64,000 nt of DNA from JAIQFL01 sp035501495 (GTDB taxonomy: Bacteria > Acidobacteriota > Terriglobia > Bryobacterales > Bryobacteraceae). Below, piece after piece: positions 60,475 to 64,000 of this stretch (position 1 is the first letter of the stretch; each line of letters starts with the position of its first letter). A program made the translations under genes and the position numbers. The notes under the pieces were generated by a model, which had not been told where the DNA came from, searched no databases, and worked only from the letters and a program-made list of their open reading frames with translations. The stretch spans positions 1-64,000 of the forward strand of contig DATJWB010000120.1 of NCBI GenBank assembly GCA_035501495.1, in the 5' to 3' direction.

Positions 60475-61710
60475 CTACAGCACTTTCGTCCCGTACTTCT
60501 GCAGGGCCTTCTGATTGAATTCGATGCCGAAGCCTGGGGTGTCATCAAGATAGAGCATGCTCTTTTCGATGCGCGGCTTGCGGTCGTAGAGTTCGAACCA
60601 GAACGGGTCGCGATCGGGATTCGCGAACGATTCGAGGATGTACCCGTTTGGGATGGACGCCAGCAGGTGGCCGTGAAGCACGGGCTCGTGGTGCGGGGCC
60701 ATCTTGATGTACATCATGCCGGCCATGCCGGCCACCTTGCGCCATTCGGTGATGCCGGCGTGAGCGTTGCAATCGAACTGCATCACGTCGATGGCGCCGG
60801 TTTCCATCAGGCGGCGCGCGCCCCAACGGGTAAGCTCGTGCTCGCCGGATGCCAGCGGGATGCGGGTATTGAGCTTCACCTGCTTGAGCGGCTCCACGTC
60901 GTCGTACCAGTGCAGAGGCTCTTCCAGCCACACGATATCGAGATCGTACATCTTGTTGGAAGCGCGGATGGCGGTGGGCACATCCCACCCCTGGTTGGCA
61001 TCGAGCATGAGGCGCACGTTCCCTCCGACGGCCTCGCGCACGGCCTTGACGCGCTGGTAATCGTCATCGATGGAGAAGCCGCCGCTGATGCCGCCGACTT
61101 TGAGCTTGATGGCGTTGAATCCCTGGCTGATGTAGCCGCGAACCTCTTCAATCAAGTCCGTGATCCCTTTGCCCTCGCGATAGTAGCCGCCGGTGACATA
61201 CACGGGAACGGTGTCGCGATAGCCGCCGAGGAATTTGTATACCGGCAGTGCGCACGCTTTGGACATGATGTCGTAGATGGCGGCATCGACGGGCGCCATG
61301 GCGGCAATCACGCCGGTTTGCGACCAGCCGCGCGTGGAAGGCTCGCGGCCATAGGTGGCGGCAAACATCTTCTCCCAGATCTTGCCCACCATGAACGGAT
61401 CTTCGCCGATGAGGAGGTCGGCAAATCCCTTGCGGAAGAGGTCCGCTCCGCCGGTGCCTTCGCCATGTCCGGTGGCGCCGGCATCGGTGTGGAGCGTGAC
61501 GATCAGGCGCGAGGCCTTGGGCTGATATCCGCCAATCGGCGAGTTGGCCATCCAGAACCGCTCCTGGAGCGGCTTCTCCAAGGACAAGACCTCGACTTTG
61601 GTGATTTTGCCGGCTCTCGCGGCGGATGGGCGGTCGCCCTGAGGCGTGTCCGCCAGGAGCGCTGCAGGCGCTCCGAGCAGCGTGGATGTAAGCGCTTTGC
61701 GGCGGGTCAT
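60475..61710 (-). CDS. Mandelate racemase/muconate lactonizing (enolase superfamily) enzyme, exported
   Basis: 411 residues. MTRRKALTSTLLGAPAALLA is a Tat-like signal. Enolase-superfamily barrel: the capping N-domain (35-150), the lysine pair in QGFNAIKLKVGG (KxK), metal ligands in VRLMLDANQGWDVPTA (Asp), DLDIVWLEEPLHWYD (Glu) and IPLASGEHELTRWG (Glu), and the base region MAPHHEPVLHGHL. This is the mandelate-racemase subgroup, most of whose members dehydrate sugar acids (galactonate, gluconate or similar) to 2-keto-3-deoxy acids. The exported location is unusual. It heads the operon with the isomerase and dehydrogenase; KDPG aldolase at 45 kb could handle such products. Confidence 0.9.
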   Translation of the reverse strand: MTRRKALTSTLLGAPAALLADTPQGDRPSAARAGKITKVEVLSLEKPLQERFWMANSPIGGYQPKASRLIVTLHTDAGATGHGEGTGGADLFRKGFADLLIGEDPFMVGKIWEKMFAATYGREPSTRGWSQTGVIAAMAPVDAAIYDIMSKACALPVYKFLGGYRDTVPVYVTGGYYREGKGITDLIEEVRGYISQGFNAIKLKVGGISGGFSIDDDYQRVKAVREAVGGNVRLMLDANQGWDVPTAIRASNKMYDLDIVWLEEPLHWYDDVEPLKQVKLNTRIPLASGEHELTRWGARRLMETGAIDVMQFDCNAHAGITEWRKVAGMAGMMYIKMAPHHEPVLHGHLLASIPNGYILESFANPDRDPFWFELYDRKPRIEKSMLYLDDTPGFGIEFNQKALQKYGTKVL

Positions 61711-61714
61711 AACG

Positions 61715-61738
61715 CTGCCCAGTGTATCACCTGGGCAG
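61715..61738 (-). promoter_or_regulatory. Hairpin between the dGTPase and enolase-superfamily genes
   Basis: CTGCCCAGTGTATCACCTGGGCAG forms a stem of ten pairs with one bulge. On the minus strand it ends only four bases before the ATG at 61710 and starts four bases after the dGTPase stop. There is no T-run after it, so it is not a typical terminator. It could cover the ribosome site of the downstream gene or act as an operator. Confidence 0.4.
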
Positions 61739-61741
61739 AAG

Positions 61742-62860
61742 TCAGACGGGGCCGATGGCCTGTTCGTATGTGCGGCGGAAAAACACGTCGGTCATACCGG
61801 CGATGTAATCGCATACCGCCCGATGGAGCGGCTCACCCTGAGTCTGGTCCCGGTAGGATTGGGGTAACCCGCCGGGGTGGTCGAGGAAGAACTGGAACAG
61901 TTCCGAGATCATGGCCATGGAGCGCTGCCGGTGGCTGCAGAGGGCCTCCGAAGCATACACCTGCGAGTAGAGGACGCGCTTGAGGAGAGCGCTGGTCTCG
62001 GCCATTTCGGAAGTGAAAGCTGCCAGGCGCCGGGGATACTGGCGGATCTCGTCCACGTTGGAGACAGATGCCTCGCGGGCACGGCCGACGGTACCCTCGA
62101 TCAAACCGGAAACCAGGGCATCGATCAACTGGCGGAGGGATTCGTGAAAACGCTCGCGGGCGGTGGCTCCCGGATACTGGGTCTCCACCGACTCGTGGAT
62201 CTTACGGTAGGCAGGCACGCAGTCGGCCACGTCTTCGGGGACGAGCATGCCGGCCGACAAAGCGTCGTCGAGGTCCGCGGTATTGTAGGCCACTTCGTCG
62301 GCAAGATCGATTAACTGAGCTTCGAGCGGCGGCCGCAGGCCGGGCAGATACGGATCGGCCTCCTGCCGATCGCCGGGCTCATAGTCGCGCGAATGTTTGA
62401 CGATGCCCTCGCGGACCTCGAAGGTGAGGTTCAGGCCGGGAAAGCGTGCGTAGCGCTGCTCGAAACTCTCCACGATTCGGAGGGCATGAAGGTTGTGTTC
62501 GAAGCGCTCTCCAAAGCGTTCCATCTGGCGGTTCAATTCCTCCTCGCCGGCATGCGCGAATGGCGGATGGCCGATGTCGTGGGCGAGCGCGAGCGCTTCA
62601 GTCAAGTCCTCATCGAGAGACAGAACGTTGGCCAGGGTGCGGGAGATCTGGGCGACTTCGATGGTGTGGGTCAGGCGATTGCGGAAGTGGTCCGACAGGT
62701 CCGGCGCGAAGACCTGGGTCTTGGCTTCCAGCCGGCGGAAGGCGCGCGAATGGACCACGCGGTCGCGGTCGCGTTGAAACGCGTTGCGGTAAGGATGATC
62801 CGGCTCGGGGTAAGAGCGCCCCCGGCTGCGCTCCACATGAAAACGCAGGCCCGCCAGCAT
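61742..62860 (-). CDS. dGTPase-like HD-domain triphosphohydrolase
   Basis: 372 residues. HD-domain ligands: VHSRAFRRLEAKTQVFA, DHFRNRLTHTIEVAQISRTL (first His), DLTEALALAHDIGHPPFAHA (the HD pair) and the later EAQLIDLADEVAYNTADLDD (last Asp). The length and the RNRLTHTxEVAQI pattern match the deoxyguanosinetriphosphate triphosphohydrolase-like family (dGTPase type 2), which hydrolyse dNTPs to deoxynucleosides and triphosphate. The TPR gene upstream is 16 bases away and probably co-transcribed. Confidence 0.92.
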   Translation of the reverse strand: MLAGLRFHVERSRGRSYPEPDHPYRNAFQRDRDRVVHSRAFRRLEAKTQVFAPDLSDHFRNRLTHTIEVAQISRTLANVLSLDEDLTEALALAHDIGHPPFAHAGEEELNRQMERFGERFEHNLHALRIVESFEQRYARFPGLNLTFEVREGIVKHSRDYEPGDRQEADPYLPGLRPPLEAQLIDLADEVAYNTADLDDALSAGMLVPEDVADCVPAYRKIHESVETQYPGATARERFHESLRQLIDALVSGLIEGTVGRAREASVSNVDEIRQYPRRLAAFTSEMAETSALLKRVLYSQVYASEALCSHRQRSMAMISELFQFFLDHPGGLPQSYRDQTQGEPLHRAVCDYIAGMTDVFFRRTYEQAIGPV

Positions 62861-62876
62861 GTCAAGACGGGAGGGC

Positions 62877-63578
62877 CTACTGGGGAGGCAGATCAGCGTA
62901 TGCCGAAAGCGCGGCCTGTCCCACGGCGCCCTGCTGCGAGCGGAGCGGATCGAGCAGCTTGCGGGCTTCGGCAGGCTTCTTGCGGCTGATCGCGCGGGCC
63001 AGTGTGATCGTGGCCATCTCTTTGGAAACGTAGATGGTGGGATGGGCGATCAGATCGCGCAAGGTGCTCTCGCCTTGATCGTCGCGGCCATCGGCAAAAT
63101 AAATCTGCGCGAGAGCGTATTTCGCGAGCGAGGCGTACTTCGCATTTCCTTTGTCGGCAACCTCTTTGAAGTTCTTTTCGGCTTCCGCCAGTTTGCCTTG
63201 ATCGGCCTTGATCGAGCCCAGATAATAAAGTGCGATTTCTCCCTCGTCGCTGCCGGAGTACTTGCTCGCGAGATCGCCGAACGCTTTCAGCGCGACCTCG
63301 TCCTTGGCGTCCTGAGTGGGGAAATTCTGGTTTTGACCGGGAGTTGGCGGCCCAACCGGCGATTCCTGGATCTGGATCGCTCGCGCCAGCACCTCTTCGC
63401 GCAACGTGTGCTGATGACGCGAATACCAAATTCCGCCGACAATCAGCAGGATGACGCCGACTCCGGCAACACCGTAGCGGATGACCTCCTTCTGGTGCTC
63501 TTCGAAGAACGTTAAGGAGTGTTCGACTTCAAGGGCAAACCGATCGGTCTTAAGCTCTTTTCTGGTGATTCTAGCCAC
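62877..63578 (-). CDS. YfgM-like TPR membrane protein
   Basis: 233 residues. After a cytoplasmic stretch (ITRKELKTDRFALEVEHSLT) comes one transmembrane helix (YGVAGVGVILLIVGGIWYS) and then a TPR region (100-225, EGEIALYYLGSIKADQGKLA; KYASLAKYALAQIYFADGRD). The pattern resembles YfgM/DUF2133-type ancillary proteins that sit at the SecYEG translocon in enterobacteria; that role is inference here. It precedes the dGTPase gene in the same transcript direction. Confidence 0.8.
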   Translation of the reverse strand: MARITRKELKTDRFALEVEHSLTFFEEHQKEVIRYGVAGVGVILLIVGGIWYSRHQHTLREEVLARAIQIQESPVGPPTPGQNQNFPTQDAKDEVALKAFGDLASKYSGSDEGEIALYYLGSIKADQGKLAEAEKNFKEVADKGNAKYASLAKYALAQIYFADGRDDQGESTLRDLIAHPTIYVSKEMATITLARAISRKKPAEARKLLDPLRSQQGAVGQAALSAYADLPPQ

Positions 63579-63705
63579 GATACCTCAGAGATTGTTGGAC
63601 TTCTTATGATATCACGAAGGGATCACCTCCGCCTGCGGTGGTGCTCCGGTCGTACTCCGAAAGCGAAGGTGGTTTTCCGGACCCCGTGCGCGTAAAATTC
63701 CTCCG

Positions 63706-64000
63706 ATGGGCGAATTCTTCGATGCAATCTACACCCGTGGGATCGATACGGAGACCCTCCCCCAGCAACTCGGCGAAGCCGCTCGCGAGTTGAATTGCTG
63801 CTTCTTAATGGCGCCGGAAATCGACGGATGGACGGCGATTTACTCGAGCCGCGGGCAGGACGGGAAGGTGGCCAAGGCCCTGCACAGGCGGTTGCAGACC
63901 GAAGTTCTGTTTACCCTGGTCCACGATGGCGACATCTTCTGTTACGAATACCACCGCGATGGGAAGTTAGTGGACGAATACAACTCGCGGCCCGACTACT
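63706..64000 (+). CDS. N-terminal part of an unknown protein, cut by the window end
   Basis: 98 codons from the ATG at 63706, still open at 64000. The sequence reads GEFFDAIYTRGIDTETLPQQ, then AARELNCCFLMAPEIDGWTA and VLFTLVHDGDIFCYEYHRDG. No signal peptide or known motif is visible in this part, so it looks like a soluble protein. Codon use fits the neighbours. The 127-base gap before it (63579-63705) contains no clear promoter. I cannot assign a family. Confidence 0.6.
   Translation, partial: MGEFFDAIYTRGIDTETLPQQLGEAARELNCCFLMAPEIDGWTAIYSSRGQDGKVAKALHRRLQTEVLFTLVHDGDIFCYEYHRDGKLVDEYNSRPDY

Noticed and set aside
63618..63640. GGATCACCTCC resembling the 16S rRNA 3' end
   Set aside because: Only eleven bases match and no other rRNA sequence is near; chance.
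1..64000. CRISPR arrays, insertion sequences, prophage, anti-phage islands
   Set aside because: No regularly spaced direct repeats, transposase, integrase, cas or phage structural genes found on reading both strands. Repeats seen are the REP-like and G-rich families only.

Overview
The window is GC-rich (about 64%), gene-dense chromosomal DNA with no rRNA, tRNA, CRISPR array, insertion sequence or prophage that I can recognise. The gene mix points to an acidobacterium close to Solibacter/Bryobacter: the tail of an ADOP/MacB-type permease, a 1134-residue sortilin-like BNR-repeat exported protein with Gly-rich loops, a secreted M28 peptidase with a Gly/Pro insert, many RR-containing (Tat-like) signal peptides on hydrolases, and coding capacity for cell wall and LPS export. 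This taxonomic call is inference from protein style, not from a marker gene.

Layout. 0-6 kb: permease tail, a decayed VapB-like antitoxin, a degenerate hybrid histidine kinase, a HAD phosphatase, CutA, an FtsB-like divisome protein and a Zn aminopeptidase. 6-18 kb: an Lhr-type helicase, a methyltransferase next to a bactofilin, an M20-type amidohydrolase and an alpha/beta hydrolase, a translationally coupled PLP decarboxylase/ATP-grasp pair, and a DUF2461 protein. 18-32 kb: MurB, an exported ankyrin protein, a two-component pair, a GlsB-like membrane protein, an M1-peptidase-like protein that has lost its zinc ligands, a shattered TPR gene, a VOC protein, the BNR giant, GalE and a ThDP enzyme. 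32-40 kb: a MoxR-DUF58-BatA-VWA operon. 40-46 kb: a methyltransferase, PPi-type phosphofructokinase, two exported hydrolases, KDPG aldolase and a frameshifted coiled-coil gene. 46-53 kb: Trm112-like protein, GT9 glycosyltransferase, MsbA-like exporter, YicC, guanylate kinase, RNA polymerase omega, CoaBC and a family 4 uracil-DNA glycosylase, mostly with 4-base stop/start overlaps. 53-58 kb: LuxR-type and Crp/Fnr-type regulators, the collapsed remains of a PAS/hybrid kinase, an FGE-sulfatase-like protein and an ECF sigma/anti-sigma/exported protein set. 58-64 kb: a sugar (acid) operon (enolase-superfamily dehydratase, TIM-barrel isomerase, Gfo/Idh/MocA dehydrogenase), a dGTPase-like protein, a YfgM-like TPR protein and a truncated unknown gene.

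Two dispersed repeat families stand out. One is a roughly 48-base double-hairpin REP-like element (core GTGGCGCRGGCACTCCTGCC followed by a GTCCCGA...TCGGGAC stem) with at least six copies; its stems show compensatory changes between copies. The other is a telomere-like GGGGTTNGGGGGTT repeat that forms long inverted-repeat hairpins between genes (35.3 and 50.9 kb) and lies in frame inside two coding regions (the helicase and the ThDP enzyme) as Pro/Asn/Gln-rich linkers. Several genes are decaying or catalytically degenerate. This fits a genome that keeps many expanded paralogue families and tolerates pseudogenes.
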